DNA of 45,911 nt from an uncultured Faecalibacterium sp. (GCA_934525845.1 CAKSZS010000017.1:1-45911); one strand, 5' to 3'; numbered from the stretch's first letter, positions 1-8,881 are shown. The notes: generated by a model not told the origin, from the letters alone. Made by a program: numbers and translations.

Positions 1-588
1 GTCGTGCTGTGGTTCCTGCAGGGCTTCGGCTTCGAGAACGGTGTCTTCGGCATGGTCGAGGATCAGGACAACTCCGTCCTGGCAGCCATCGCCACCAAGA
101 TCGCATGGATCTTCGCTCCTCTGGGCTTCGGCAACTGGCGTGCAACCGTTGCTTCCGTGTCCGGCCTGATCGCCAAGGAGAACGTTGTTGGTACCTTCGG
201 CGTTCTGTATCACTTCGGCGGCGAGCTGTCTGAGAACGGCGACGAGATCTGGGCCGCTGTGGCACAGGATTACACCGCGCTGTCTGCTTACGCCTTCATG
301 ATCTTCAACCTGCTGTGCGCTCCCTGCTTCGCTGCAATGGGTGCCATCAAGCGTGAGATGAACAACGGCAAGTGGACCGCCATCGCCATTGGTTATATGT
401 GCGCTCTGGCTTACTGTGCTGCTCTGGTCGTGTACCAGATCGGCGGCCTGATCACTGGCGAGATCGGCTTCAACTTCTTCACCATCGTGGCTGCAGTCGT
501 TCTGGTTGCGTTCATCTACCTGCTGGTCCGTCCCAACAAGTACGTTGGCGACAACGAGGTCAAGATCGACGTTTCCAAGATCAAGTAA
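1..588 (+). CDS. feoB: Ferrous iron transporter FeoB, C-terminal part (5' truncated by window)
   Basis: This is the last 195 residues of FeoB, the inner-membrane ferrous iron permease. The frame is open from base 1, so the gene starts before the window. The gate-type motif AKENVVGTFGVLY (around residues 58-70 of the visible part) is typical of the FeoB core, and several hydrophobic segments follow. The missing N-terminus would carry the G-protein domain. It is followed after about 30 bases by the FeoB-associated Cys-rich peptide, which is the usual order. Identification is strong; completeness of the gene cannot be judged. Confidence 0.93.
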   Translation, partial: VVLWFLQGFGFENGVFGMVEDQDNSVLAAIATKIAWIFAPLGFGNWRATVASVSGLIAKENVVGTFGVLYHFGGELSENGDEIWAAVAQDYTALSAYAFMIFNLLCAPCFAAMGAIKREMNNGKWTAIAIGYMCALAYCAALVVYQIGGLITGEIGFNFFTIVAAVVLVAFIYLLVRPNKYVGDNEVKIDVSKIK

Positions 589-620
589 AAAAAGCCTGAC
601 GCTGAAAGGGTGTGTTTTGT

Positions 621-794
621 ATGATGGAATTTCTCGCCGCGAACTTTAACCTGCCTACCATCATCGTGGGTGCGATCGTGTTTGGCGGTGTGGGCTGGAT
701 CACATGGCACTCCCACAAGCATGGCGGCGGCTGTGGTGGATGCGGAGACGGCGGCTGCAATGGAGATTGCGGCGGCTGCGGCGGATGCCACTGA
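621..794 (+). CDS. FeoB-associated Cys-rich membrane peptide
   Basis: A 57-residue protein with one N-terminal membrane helix (about residues 9-27), a His-rich junction (WHSHKHGG) and a Gly/Cys tail made of CGGC and CNGDC type repeats. This matches the small FeoB-associated Cys-rich family found next to feoB in Firmicutes, thought to assist iron transport or metal binding at the membrane. An in-frame GTG lies at 612, but the ATG at 621 has the purine-rich site AAAGGG ten bases upstream, so 621 was chosen. It shares the transcript with feoB and is followed by a strong terminator. Confidence 0.85.
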   Translation: MMEFLAANFNLPTIIVGAIVFGGVGWITWHSHKHGGGCGGCGDGGCNGDCGGCGGCH

Positions 795-813
795 TCGTTG
801 AATTGAAATCCGC

Positions 814-853
814 AAAGGGCGCGGGCTGGAGATTTCGGCTCGCGCCCTTTTTT
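814..853 (+). terminator. Rho-independent terminator after the feo genes
   Basis: A perfect 10-bp stem (814-823 with 841-850) is followed by a T-run. It separates the feo genes from the regulator and ABC exporter downstream. Confidence 0.85.
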
Positions 854-865
854 CAGAAACAAAAA

Positions 866-881
866 GTTAGCTTTGGATAAC
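866..881 (+). promoter_or_regulatory. Candidate operator of the DtxR-like regulator
   Basis: The 16-base stretch has the outer inverted repeat GTTA and TAAC around a partly symmetric centre, just upstream of the regulator gene. DtxR-family operators are A/T-rich inverted repeats with TTA/TAA ends, so autoregulation is plausible. The symmetry is imperfect and no clear -35/-10 pair was found around it. Confidence 0.25.
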
Positions 882-882
882 A

Positions 883-1326
883 TTGGAAAAATCAAGAGAA
901 AAGAGCGTGATCGAAATGGAACTGACGTCGGCGCATCTGCGTTATCTGCTGGCGATCTACGAGGTCTCGCGCACCCATCTGGACATCAGCTCCCGCAGCA
1001 TTGCGGAAAAGCTGGGGGTCACCAAGCCGTCTGTGGTGCGCATCATGAATCTGCTGATGGATCGCGGCATGATCGTCAAGGAACACTATGGCAAGATCTA
1101 TATGACCGACCGGGGCATCTGGGTGGCCAAACAGGTGGATCAGGAACTGGAAACGATCCTGAGCCACTTTCCGCCGGTGAGCGGGGAACTGACGGAGGAG
1201 GAAAAGTTTGCGGCAGCACTGGCCATGACCAGTGCCCTGCCGGAACGGATCTTTACCGGAGAATACGATCGTCTGTTCGGTGCGGATGCGGACAAGACAG
1301 AAATGGAGAAACGCAGTGATCAATAA
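883..1326 (+). CDS. DtxR/MntR-like metal-dependent transcriptional regulator
   Basis: A protein of at most 147 residues with a winged helix-turn-helix (SIAEKLGVTKPSVVRIMNLL) followed by a wing ending in YMTDRG, the pattern of the DtxR/MntR family. A shorter C-terminal part replaces the full dimerisation and SH3-like domains of classical DtxR. The listed TTG start is the longest frame; GTG 907 or ATG 916, placed after AGAGAAAAGAG, are more likely true starts. It lies downstream of the feo genes and its 3' end overlaps the ABC exporter gene by 11 bases, so the two are translationally coupled. The likely signal is Fe or Mn, by family and by neighbourhood. Confidence 0.75.
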   Translation: MEKSREKSVIEMELTSAHLRYLLAIYEVSRTHLDISSRSIAEKLGVTKPSVVRIMNLLMDRGMIVKEHYGKIYMTDRGIWVAKQVDQELETILSHFPPVSGELTEEEKFAAALAMTSALPERIFTGEYDRLFGADADKTEMEKRSDQ

Positions 1327-3046
1327 AAAACTGCTGTCCTTTGACCGGGGCGCTCTGCGCTATGTAGGGGCGAATGTGGCGTTCCAGTGGCTGGGAATGC
1401 TGTGCAATGTGATCTTTGTCCGGGCCATTGCCCGGCTGCTGGGGGCAGTCTTTGCCGGCACCCTGACCGGCGCAGCCCTGCGGCAGGATCTGGTGCTCTG
1501 TCTGGGCACGGTGCCCCTGCGCTTTGCTTTTACCATGCTGGCGTCCAGTATGAGCGACCAGGCGTCCAAGGACGTCAAGCGCACCCTGCGCAGCAGCATT
1601 TATGCCAAGCTGACCCGTCTGGGGGCCAACTACACCGAGACGGTGGCCACCAGTGAGGTGGTCATGCTGGCCAGCGAGGGCGTGGAGCAGATCGACACCT
1701 ATTTTGCAAAGTACCTGCCCCAGCTGTTCTACAGCCTGCTGGCCCCGGTCACCCTGTTCGTGCTGCTGGTGGGCGTGCACGCCCGGTCGGCCATCATCCT
1801 GCTGTGCTGTGTGCCGCTGATTCCCATGTCCATCGTGGCGGTGCAGAAGTTTGCCAAGAAGCTGCTGAACAAATACTGGGGCGAGTATACCACCCTGGGC
1901 GACAGCTTTCTGGAGAACATCCAGGGCCTGACCACCCTGAAGATCTACCAGGCCGACGGCTGGAAGCACGAGCAGATGAACGCCCAGGCCGAGCGTTTCC
2001 GCAAGATCACCATGAAGGTGCTGACCATGCAGCTGAACTCGGTGACCCTGATGGATTTGATGGCCTACGGCGGTGCCGGTCTGGGCATCATCAGCGCCGT
2101 GTCCGCCTTTGCGGCGGGCCAGCTGAGCCTGACAGCAACGTTGACCATCGTGCTGCTGGCGGCGGATTTCTTCCTGCCGCTGCGGCTGCTGGGCAGCTAT
2201 TTCCACATCGCCATGAACGGCGCGGCCTCGGCGGAGAAGATCTTCAAGCTGCTGGCCGCCGACGAGCCGACCGATGGTCAGCAGACCGTCCCGGCGGATA
2301 CCACCCTCCAGCTGGACCAGGTGACTTTCGGGTACGAGAAGGACCGCACCATCCTGCACGGTGTGTCCCTGACCATTCCGCAGGGCAGTTTTGTGTCCCT
2401 GGTGGGTGAATCCGGCTGCGGCAAGAGCACCATTGCGGCGCTGCTGTCCGGCAGCCGCACCGGATATACCGGCAGCGTGACGCTGGGCGGCGTGCCGGTG
2501 GAGCAGCTGCAGCAGGCCCAGCGCCTGCGCACCCTGACCGTGGTGCCCCATAATGCCACTATCTTCAAGGGCACTGTGGAAGCCAACCTGCGTATGGCCA
2601 AGCCTGAGGCTTCGGAAGCGGACCTCTGGGCGGCGCTGGAGCAGGTGAATCTGGCGGACTTCTGCCGCAGCCAGGAGGGCCTGCAGACTGCTCTGCATGA
2701 GGGCGGCAGCAACCTGTCCGGCGGGCAGCGCCAGCGTCTGGCCATGGCCCGTGCCCTGCTGCACGATACCCCCATCTACCTGTTCGACGAAGCCACTTCC
2801 AACGTGGATGCAGAGAGCGAGAACGACATCATGGAGGCCATCAAGAGCCTGGCCGGGAAGAAGACGGTCATCCTCATCTCTCACCGCCTGGCCAACGTGG
2901 TGGACAGCGACTGCATCTATGTGCTGGACAAGGGCCGCATCGTCGAGCAGGGTATCCATGCCGCCCTGCTGAAGCAGCAGGGCGCCTACAGCCGCCTGTA
3001 CACGGCACAGAAACAGCTGGAAACGCTGGGAGAGGAGGACGCCTGA
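1316..3046 (+). CDS. ABC exporter half-transporter, permease-ATPase fusion (CydD-like)
   Basis: A 576-residue half-transporter: about six membrane helices in residues 1-310, then an ATP-binding domain with Walker A GESGCGKST (about residue 364), signature LSGGQRQRLAMARAL (about 467), Walker B LFDEATSNVD and the H-loop ISHR (about 520). Start GTG 1316 was chosen because GGAG lies 7 bases upstream and the frame overlaps the end of the regulator gene. The next gene is a second half-transporter one base after its stop, so they should form a heterodimer. The arrangement resembles CydDC thiol exporters; exporter-fold siderophore importers are another possibility given the iron-type regulator. Substrate is unknown. 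Confidence 0.8.
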   Translation: MINKKLLSFDRGALRYVGANVAFQWLGMLCNVIFVRAIARLLGAVFAGTLTGAALRQDLVLCLGTVPLRFAFTMLASSMSDQASKDVKRTLRSSIYAKLTRLGANYTETVATSEVVMLASEGVEQIDTYFAKYLPQLFYSLLAPVTLFVLLVGVHARSAIILLCCVPLIPMSIVAVQKFAKKLLNKYWGEYTTLGDSFLENIQGLTTLKIYQADGWKHEQMNAQAERFRKITMKVLTMQLNSVTLMDLMAYGGAGLGIISAVSAFAAGQLSLTATLTIVLLAADFFLPLRLLGSYFHIAMNGAASAEKIFKLLAADEPTDGQQTVPADTTLQLDQVTFGYEKDRTILHGVSLTIPQGSFVSLVGESGCGKSTIAALLSGSRTGYTGSVTLGGVPVEQLQQAQRLRTLTVVPHNATIFKGTVEANLRMAKPEASEADLWAALEQVNLADFCRSQEGLQTALHEGGSNLSGGQRQRLAMARALLHDTPIYLFDEATSNVDAESENDIMEAIKSLAGKKTVILISHRLANVVDSDCIYVLDKGRIVEQGIHAALLKQQGAYSRLYTAQKQLETLGEEDA

Positions 3047-3047
3047 T

Positions 3048-4718
3048 ATGAACGAATCCAAGCATCGCAGTCCCTTCGCCATCGTGGCACGGCTCATCGT
3101 GCTGGTCAAGCCCATGCTGCCCATCATGCTGGCGGCCATCGTCATGGGCGTGGCGGGGCATTTCTGCGCCACCTTCATCACCATCTTCGGCGGCTTTGGC
3201 ATCCTGACCGCAGCCGGTCTGCCCAGCCCCCTCGGGACGGTGAGCACTGCCTTTGTCTGCATTCTGCTCTTTGCCCTGCTGCGCGGCGTTCTGCGCTACG
3301 CGGAGCAGGCTTCCAACCACTATATCGCCTTCAAGCTGCTGGCCCTCATCCGGGATAAGGTCTTTGGCGCTCTGCGCCGCCTGACCCCGGCCAAGCTGGA
3401 AGGCCGGGACCGCGGCGACCTGATCTCCCTGATCACCGCCGACATCGAGGCGCTGGAAGTATTCTATGCCCACACCATTTCGCCCATCTGCATTGCCGCC
3501 ATCTGTGTCATCGGCATGACCTGCTTTGTGGGCAGTTACCACATTCTGCCCGCTCTGGTACTGCTGGCCGGTTACCTGCTGGTGGGCGTGGCCCTGCCCA
3601 TCTGGAGCGCCAAGCGGGGCGACCGGGTGGCCCGGGAGTACCGCCAGACTCTGGCCGACACCAACAGCTATGTGCTGGAAAGCCTGCGCGGCCTGCGGGA
3701 TACGCTGCAGTACCAGGATACCGATGCCCGCGCTGCCGGTATCACGGCCCACAGCGAGGCGCTGGGCGAAAAGCAGAAGGCCCTGAAGTACCGGGAGGGC
3801 ATCACGGTGGCCGTGACCAATACCCTGATCCTGCTCACCGTGCTGTGCGTTCTGGGCGTCAGCCTGCACCTGTACCAGACCGGGGAATTGGGTGCCGAGG
3901 GCGTGCTCATCTGCACCCTGTCTGCCCTCAGCTCCTTCGGCCCGGTGGTGGCGCTGGCAAACCTCGGTGCCAGTTTGACCCAGGTGTTCGCCAGCGCAGA
4001 CCGTGTGCTGGACCTGTTGGACGAAGAGCCGGTGACCGCCGACGTGACCGACGGCACCCACACCGCCTTTGCCGGAGCGGAAGCCCGGAACGTCAGCTTC
4101 TCCTACGCCGACGAAGAGGTGCTGCATGATCTGAGCCTGACCATTCCGGAAAAGAAGATCGTGGGCATCACAGGCCGCTCCGGCAGCGGCAAGTCCACCT
4201 TCCTGCGGCTGCTCATGCGCTTCTGGGATGTGAACAGCGGCAGCATCCGCTTCGGCGATGAGGACATCCGCCGGGTCAACACTGCCGCCCTGCGTGCCCA
4301 GGAAAGCCTGGTGACCCAGGAAACGGAACTGTTCGACGATACCATCGAGAACAACATCCGCATCGCCAAGCGGGACGCCACCCACGAGGAAGTGGAAGCC
4401 GCCTGCAGGAAAGCCGCACTGGACGGCTTCATCCGCAGCCTGCCCAAGGGCTATGACACCCCGGTGGGTGAGCTGGGCGGGGCACTGTCCGGCGGCGAGC
4501 GGCAACGCATCGGCGTGGCCCGTGCCTTCCTGCACGATGCGCCCTTCCTGCTGCTGGACGAACCGACCTCCAACCTGGACAGCCTGAACGAGGGCGTGAT
4601 CCTCAAGGCGGTCCGGGCGGAGTGCAAAGATAAGACGGTGCTGCTGGTCTCCCACCGCAAGTCCACCATGGCGGCCGCCGATGTGACCTACTCCGTGGAA
4701 AGCGGACGGCTGAGCTGA
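3048..4718 (+). CDS. ABC exporter half-transporter, permease-ATPase fusion (CydC-like)
   Basis: A 556-residue partner of the preceding gene: N-terminal membrane domain (about residues 1-310), Walker A GRSGSGKST (about 375), signature LSGGERQRIGVARAF (about 480), Walker B FLLLDEPTSNLD and H-loop VSHR (about 535). Both nucleotide-binding domains of the pair keep the catalytic Glu and His, so neither looks degenerate. The ATG follows the upstream stop by one base. Heterodimeric exporter by architecture; substrate (thiol, haem, peptide or metal chelate) cannot be decided from sequence alone. Confidence 0.8.
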   Translation: MNESKHRSPFAIVARLIVLVKPMLPIMLAAIVMGVAGHFCATFITIFGGFGILTAAGLPSPLGTVSTAFVCILLFALLRGVLRYAEQASNHYIAFKLLALIRDKVFGALRRLTPAKLEGRDRGDLISLITADIEALEVFYAHTISPICIAAICVIGMTCFVGSYHILPALVLLAGYLLVGVALPIWSAKRGDRVAREYRQTLADTNSYVLESLRGLRDTLQYQDTDARAAGITAHSEALGEKQKALKYREGITVAVTNTLILLTVLCVLGVSLHLYQTGELGAEGVLICTLSALSSFGPVVALANLGASLTQVFASADRVLDLLDEEPVTADVTDGTHTAFAGAEARNVSFSYADEEVLHDLSLTIPEKKIVGITGRSGSGKSTFLRLLMRFWDVNSGSIRFGDEDIRRVNTAALRAQESLVTQETELFDDTIENNIRIAKRDATHEEVEAACRKAALDGFIRSLPKGYDTPVGELGGALSGGERQRIGVARAFLHDAPFLLLDEPTSNLDSLNEGVILKAVRAECKDKTVLLVSHRKSTMAAADVTYSVESGRLS

Positions 4719-4730
4719 ATCAACCAACAA

Positions 4731-4764
4731 AAAATGACCTGTCTCACAGGAGACAGGTCATTTT
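4731..4764. terminator. Bidirectional terminator between convergent genes
   Basis: A perfect 15-bp inverted repeat with a 4-base loop, A-run on one side and T-run on the other. It can end both the ABC exporter operon and the SGNH hydrolase gene transcribed towards it. Confidence 0.9.
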
Positions 4765-4782
4765 CTATGTCCGGGAAATGCT

Positions 4783-5790
4783 TCAGCGCAGATTTTTGAT
4801 GATCTGACGGCCAATGTAGCGGTGACCGGCCACGGTGGGGTGGCCGTCGTTGGCGGTGCGGGTGCAGGGAATGGCCACATAGGTCAGGTCATATTTTGCG
4901 GCCAGATTCTTGGCAAAGTTATTCAGCTTGCGGAAGTGGCTGGACCAGCTGGACATCAGGGGCACCGGGTTGTTGTAGCCCAGGATCATGATCTGGCAGT
5001 CCGGGTTCAGCTCCCGGATGTCCTTGACGATGCGCTCCAGATCTGCAGTGGTCTGGGCGTAGGTCTGGCTGCAGATCTGCCCCATCCCGGAGGTCAGCAG
5101 GTTCATGACGGCACGGAATTCAGCAGGGGTCAGGGTCAGCTGCTTCAGACCGTCCATAAACATCTGGAAGTTGTCCGGGGTCAGGTTGCGGAACAGACCG
5201 GCCACCATGCCGTTGGCCAGCTTCTCACTCTTCCAGTTGGTGGCTTCGCCCAGCGCCACGATGGTGCGGATCAGGGCGTCGTTGGCACCCACCTGCAGGG
5301 TGATGAGGTCGGCCTGAGGAATGTACTCCTGCAGTTCCGGCACCGAGGTGTACTGCACGCCGGAATACTGGTTCATGGCGGGCATGGCCCCGGTCTCGAT
5401 CAGATCGGCCAGATCATTGGTCATCACGGCGGGCAGGCCCAGGTTGATGGCGTGGTCACGGTCCAGCCCCAGTTTGTCGGCCACATAGCCCACAAAGCAG
5501 GAGGAGTCGTATCCCTTGTAATTGCCGGTCATGTCGTAGCCGTTCTGCACCAGCTTGTACTGCAGGCCGTCCAGGCCCACGCCGGCAGTGACGCTGTCGC
5601 CGATGGCAACGTAGGTGAATTTGTGGTCTGCCCCTTTGGTCGTGTCCGTGCTGTGCTCGGTGATGAGCTGGTCGGATACCTGCTCAGTCAGGGCGGTGAT
5701 ATCGGCGGTGTCTGCCGCAAAGGCCGGAACGGCCATAGTCAGCAGCAGTCCGGCCGACAGCAGCAAGCTTGCAATGCGTTTGAGTTTCAT
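4783..5790 (-). CDS. Secreted SGNH/GDSL-family hydrolase
   Basis: A 335-residue protein with an N-terminal signal peptide (hydrophobic core then VPAFA, cleavage near residue 25) and the SGNH blocks: GDSVTAG with the nucleophile Ser near 66, GAND in block III and DGHPTVAGH near the C-terminus carrying the catalytic Asp and His. Such enzymes are esterases or lipases acting outside the membrane on lipids or acylated glycans. Start ATG 5790 was chosen over a longer frame because GAGGGAAAG precedes it and it begins a proper signal peptide. A paralogue lies directly upstream. Confidence 0.85.
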   Translation of the reverse strand: MKLKRIASLLLSAGLLLTMAVPAFAADTADITALTEQVSDQLITEHSTDTTKGADHKFTYVAIGDSVTAGVGLDGLQYKLVQNGYDMTGNYKGYDSSCFVGYVADKLGLDRDHAINLGLPAVMTNDLADLIETGAMPAMNQYSGVQYTSVPELQEYIPQADLITLQVGANDALIRTIVALGEATNWKSEKLANGMVAGLFRNLTPDNFQMFMDGLKQLTLTPAEFRAVMNLLTSGMGQICSQTYAQTTADLERIVKDIRELNPDCQIMILGYNNPVPLMSSWSSHFRKLNNFAKNLAAKYDLTYVAIPCTRTANDGHPTVAGHRYIGRQIIKNLR

Positions 5791-5845
5791 TGTTTCTTTC
5801 CCTCTTTTCGGATGGCGCGGTGCGCCGGATGGAGTGCTTGTCTTC

Positions 5846-5874
5846 ATGATAAAAAAACAGGATGGAAATGTCAA
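5846..5874 (-). promoter_or_regulatory. Sigma70-type promoter of the first SGNH hydrolase
   Basis: On the minus strand TTGACA and TATCAT are 17 bases apart. The -35 box is half of the palindrome TGTCAATTGACA (5869-5880). The paralogue has nearly the same promoter. Confidence 0.7.
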
Positions 5875-5960
5875 TTGACAAAACGTGGAAATTCGCAGGC
5901 CAATGTTGTCCAAAAACTCTGAACAATTTTTAAGAGAACGAAAAAATGCGCACAAACGAG

Positions 5961-5990
5961 AAAAGTCCCGTCCAAAGACGGGGCTTTTTT
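5961..5990. terminator. Terminator downstream of the second SGNH hydrolase
   Basis: An 8-bp near-perfect stem around a CAAA loop with A- and T-runs on the two sides, placed 18 bases past the stop of the minus-strand hydrolase gene. Confidence 0.7.
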
Positions 5991-6007
5991 GACGAAGAGG
6001 GTGAAAA

Positions 6008-6919
6008 TCAGTCCTTCACAGCTTTGAGGATCTGGCGGGCGATGTACTTGTGACCGCACACCGTGGGGTGACCGTCGTTGGCAATGGAGGTATAGGGGAT
6101 GGACACATAGTCTGCGCCATACTGCTGGGCCAGGGCCTTGACGGAGCGGTTCAGCAGGCGGAAGTGTCTGCCGTAGGTGGGCAGGAAGGGCAGGGGGTTG
6201 TAGTACCCCACCAGAATGATCTGGGCGTCGGGGTTCAGGGCTCTCAGCTCCTGGAGGATCTGTTCCACGTTGGCCACGGTCTGGCCCCGGGTCTGGTCAC
6301 AGATCTCCTCCATGCCGGAATCCAGCAGCTTCAGGGCAGCCTTCAGCTCCTCCGGGGTCAGGTCCAGGTTTTCCAGGCCCTTTCTCAGGGTCTGGAGGGT
6401 CTGGAGATTCATCTCTCGCATGGTGCCCGTCAGCAGGGGAATCAGCAGCTTGGTGGCCTTGCCGTTGGTGGCTCTGCCCATGGCACCCATGAGCTGGATC
6501 ACGGTGTCGTTGGAGCCGATGAGCAGGGTGATCAGGTCAGCGTCTGCCAGCTCCTGCCGCAGGGTGGGCAGGTCGTAGTAGGCGGAACCGGAGGCGGTGG
6601 AGCCGGTCCTGACCAGGTCCAGGATGTTGCTGCTCATGGCAGCAGGCATCCCGTAGTTCACGGCATGGTCCCGGTCCAGGCCCAGGGCGTCGGCCACCCG
6701 GGCCACATAGCAGTCTTTGGAGTAATCATGGTAGTTTTCCTGCACATCATAGCTCTTGGCGGTGCTGGAAAAGTGGGTGTCCTTCAGGCCCACGCCGGTG
6801 GTGATGCTGTCGCCCAGGGCCACATAGGTATAAGCGTGCCCGTCCTCCGCAAAGGCGGGCACAGCCAGCAGCACCAGCATGGCGGCTGCCAGCAGCAGGC
6901 TGAGAATGCGTTTTTTCAT
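6008..6919 (-). CDS. Secreted SGNH/GDSL-family hydrolase (paralogue)
   Basis: A 303-residue secreted protein with signal peptide ending VPAFA (about residue 24), block I GDSITTG with Ser near 38, block III GSND and the terminal DGHPTVCGH. It is clearly a paralogue of the next gene downstream: same signal-peptide style, same spacing of blocks, similar C-terminus. ATG 6919 follows GGAGGATTCTC. Each copy has its own promoter and terminator, so they are separate transcripts. The substrate is unknown; cell-envelope acyl groups are a family-level possibility. Confidence 0.85.
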   Translation of the reverse strand: MKKRILSLLLAAAMLVLLAVPAFAEDGHAYTYVALGDSITTGVGLKDTHFSSTAKSYDVQENYHDYSKDCYVARVADALGLDRDHAVNYGMPAAMSSNILDLVRTGSTASGSAYYDLPTLRQELADADLITLLIGSNDTVIQLMGAMGRATNGKATKLLIPLLTGTMREMNLQTLQTLRKGLENLDLTPEELKAALKLLDSGMEEICDQTRGQTVANVEQILQELRALNPDAQIILVGYYNPLPFLPTYGRHFRLLNRSVKALAQQYGADYVSIPYTSIANDGHPTVCGHKYIARQILKAVKD

Positions 6920-6966
6920 GAGAATCCTCCTTTTAAGTCCGGAAACATTTTTTCAACGTTTCTTCT

Positions 6967-6995
6967 ATGATAAAAAGAGCGGCAAGGAATGTCAA
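6967..6995 (-). promoter_or_regulatory. Sigma70-type promoter of the second SGNH hydrolase
   Basis: TTGACA and TATCAT on the minus strand with a 17-base spacer; spacer ends T-rich like the promoter of the paralogue. Confidence 0.7.
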
Positions 6996-7026
6996 GGCCC
7001 ATTTTCCGGAATGTGTCGGGAAATAC

Positions 7027-7060
7027 AAAAAAACGGTCGTGCACAAAGGCACGGCCGTAA
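7027..7060 (-). terminator. Terminator after the adenylate-forming ligase
   Basis: A 10-bp stem (7033-7042 with 7049-7058, one wobble pair) followed on the minus strand by a run of seven or more T. Confidence 0.85.
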
Positions 7061-7069
7061 AAAGCAGGA

Positions 7070-8803
7070 TCAGTAGTCGTGGGAGGTGATCTTTTCCTCC
7101 AGCTTGCGGTAGTCCACCTTACCGATGGGGGTCAGCGGCAGCTCATCGAGGAACTTGTAGCCCACGGGCTGGACGTACTCCGGCAGCTCTTCTTTGCAGA
7201 TCTGCTGCAGCTCCCGCACGATCTGACGCTTTTTGTGGTCAGCAGCGGGGTCCAGCACGACATACACAAAGGGCAGGCGGCCCTGCACATGGTCCTTATC
7301 GGTGCAGCCCACCACCGAGCACTGCTGCACGGCGGGGTGGCGGCTGATGACGTTCTCGATCATGGAAGGGAACACCTTGAAGCCATCGTGGCGGATGATC
7401 ATCCGCTTGATGCGGGAGTCCAGGAACACAAAGCCGTCCTCGTCCATATAGCCAAGGTCGCCGGTGTGCACCCAGATCCTGCCGTCCGGATGTTTGTGCA
7501 TGACGGCAGCGGTCTCGGCAGGCTTGCCGTAGTAGCCCTTCATGATGGCAGGGCCAGAGATGCAGAGCTCACCGCGCTCGCCGATGGGAAGCTCGGTGTC
7601 GGTACCGGGCTCAAACACCGACACAAGGGTGTTCACCAGCGGGATGCCCACACTGCCCACCTTGTTGGCAAGGCCGGAAGCAGCGGTGGCAGCAGAAGAA
7701 ACCTCGGTCATGCCGTAGCCCTTGGCCAGGCCGTACTCCACGCCGTGAGCGGCCAGGAAGTCGTTCACGCTCTGCTCGGCACCCACCGTGATGGCGTCGC
7801 CGCCGGCAGCATAGTTGCGGATGAAGGACAGATCCTTGTTCTTCAGCAGCAGCGAAGAGGCCATCTGCTGGTAGTGGGCCGGCACGCCGAACATGTGCTC
7901 CGGCTTGTACTTCCAGATCAGGGCACCCAGCTTTGCAGGGTCCAGATTGGGGATGATGATCACGGTAAGGCCCAGCACCAGCGGCAGGTGCACGCCGCAG
8001 GCGTAGCCATAGGCAATGAACGGGGGCATGATGTTCATCAGCTTCTGGCCGCGGCGGAACAGCTTTTCGTAAGCACCGAACTGCTGTGCGATGGAGTTGA
8101 AGTCCACATCGGTCAGCATGACGCCCTTGGGCGAGCCGGTGGTGCCGCCGGTGTGCACCACCACGCAGGTGTGGTCCGGGTCGTAAGGCTCGGCACCGGT
8201 GTCTTTGCCCTCACCGGCGGCAATGAAATCCTTCCAGCGGATCACGTTGGAAGAATAGCGGTTCTTGTCGGGAGTGGACAGCTTGTAGCCCACGGCCAGA
8301 TGCAGCGGCAGGGAGTCGGCGGGGGACACCACCAGCACCCGTTCCACGTTGGTGCGCTTGGCAGCCTGCTGGCAGCGGTCGTAGACCACGTTCAGGCAGA
8401 TGAGCAGGTGGGAGTCCACCTCGGTGATGTAATCGTGGATGCCCTCAGCACTATAGCGCGGGTCCACCAGATTCAGGGAGGCACCGATCATGTCGGCAGC
8501 ATAGAACGCATAGATGACCTCCGGGGTCATCACGCTGACCACGGTGGCAATGTCGCCTTTTTTCATGCCGATGGCACGGAAGGCCGCCGCCGTCTTTTTG
8601 ACGTTGACGATGAGGTCGGCATAAGTGATCTTGCGGCCGTAATAGGTGATGGCGGTCTCGGTCAAGTGCGTTTTGTTCTGGCGGCAGACGTACTCGAAGG
8701 CGCTGCATTCGGGCGGCGTCTGATCGAAGAACTTGGGGTCATAGTATTTGAGCCACGGCTTTGCAGCGGAAGCAAAGACCGGCTCCTGCGGTGCAGTCGT
8801 CAT
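7070..8803 (-). CDS. Class I adenylate-forming enzyme (acyl-CoA synthetase/ligase)
   Basis: A 577-residue member of the ANL superfamily, which activates a carboxylate with ATP and usually transfers it to CoA. Visible core motifs are HTGGTTGSPKGVM (phosphate-binding loop), GYGMTE, HTGDLGYMDEDGF and, near the end, PIGKVDYRK with the catalytic Lys. No signal peptide or carrier domain is present, so it is a free-standing cytoplasmic enzyme. Start ATG 8803 follows AGAAAGG; the longer upstream frame has no ribosome site and covers the leader. Fatty or aromatic acid ligase is likely; the exact acid cannot be read from sequence. Confidence 0.82.
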   Translation of the reverse strand: MTTAPQEPVFASAAKPWLKYYDPKFFDQTPPECSAFEYVCRQNKTHLTETAITYYGRKITYADLIVNVKKTAAAFRAIGMKKGDIATVVSVMTPEVIYAFYAADMIGASLNLVDPRYSAEGIHDYITEVDSHLLICLNVVYDRCQQAAKRTNVERVLVVSPADSLPLHLAVGYKLSTPDKNRYSSNVIRWKDFIAAGEGKDTGAEPYDPDHTCVVVHTGGTTGSPKGVMLTDVDFNSIAQQFGAYEKLFRRGQKLMNIMPPFIAYGYACGVHLPLVLGLTVIIIPNLDPAKLGALIWKYKPEHMFGVPAHYQQMASSLLLKNKDLSFIRNYAAGGDAITVGAEQSVNDFLAAHGVEYGLAKGYGMTEVSSAATAASGLANKVGSVGIPLVNTLVSVFEPGTDTELPIGERGELCISGPAIMKGYYGKPAETAAVMHKHPDGRIWVHTGDLGYMDEDGFVFLDSRIKRMIIRHDGFKVFPSMIENVISRHPAVQQCSVVGCTDKDHVQGRLPFVYVVLDPAADHKKRQIVRELQQICKEELPEYVQPVGYKFLDELPLTPIGKVDYRKLEEKITSHDY

Positions 8804-8840
8804 AAAATCAGACCTTTCTTCTCTCTTTTTTCTTCTCTTC

Positions 8841-8881
8841 AAAAACACCGGCAGGCTTGCCGTGGGAGGAAGCTGCCGGTG
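8841..8881 (-). terminator. Terminator-like hairpin in the ligase leader
   Basis: A 9-bp perfect stem (8846-8854 with 8873-8881), extendable by three pairs with a bulge, is followed on the minus strand by TTTTT. It lies between the promoter at 8922-8950 and the ligase start, so it may act as an attenuator; otherwise it ends read-through from the peptide transporter operon. Confidence 0.65.
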
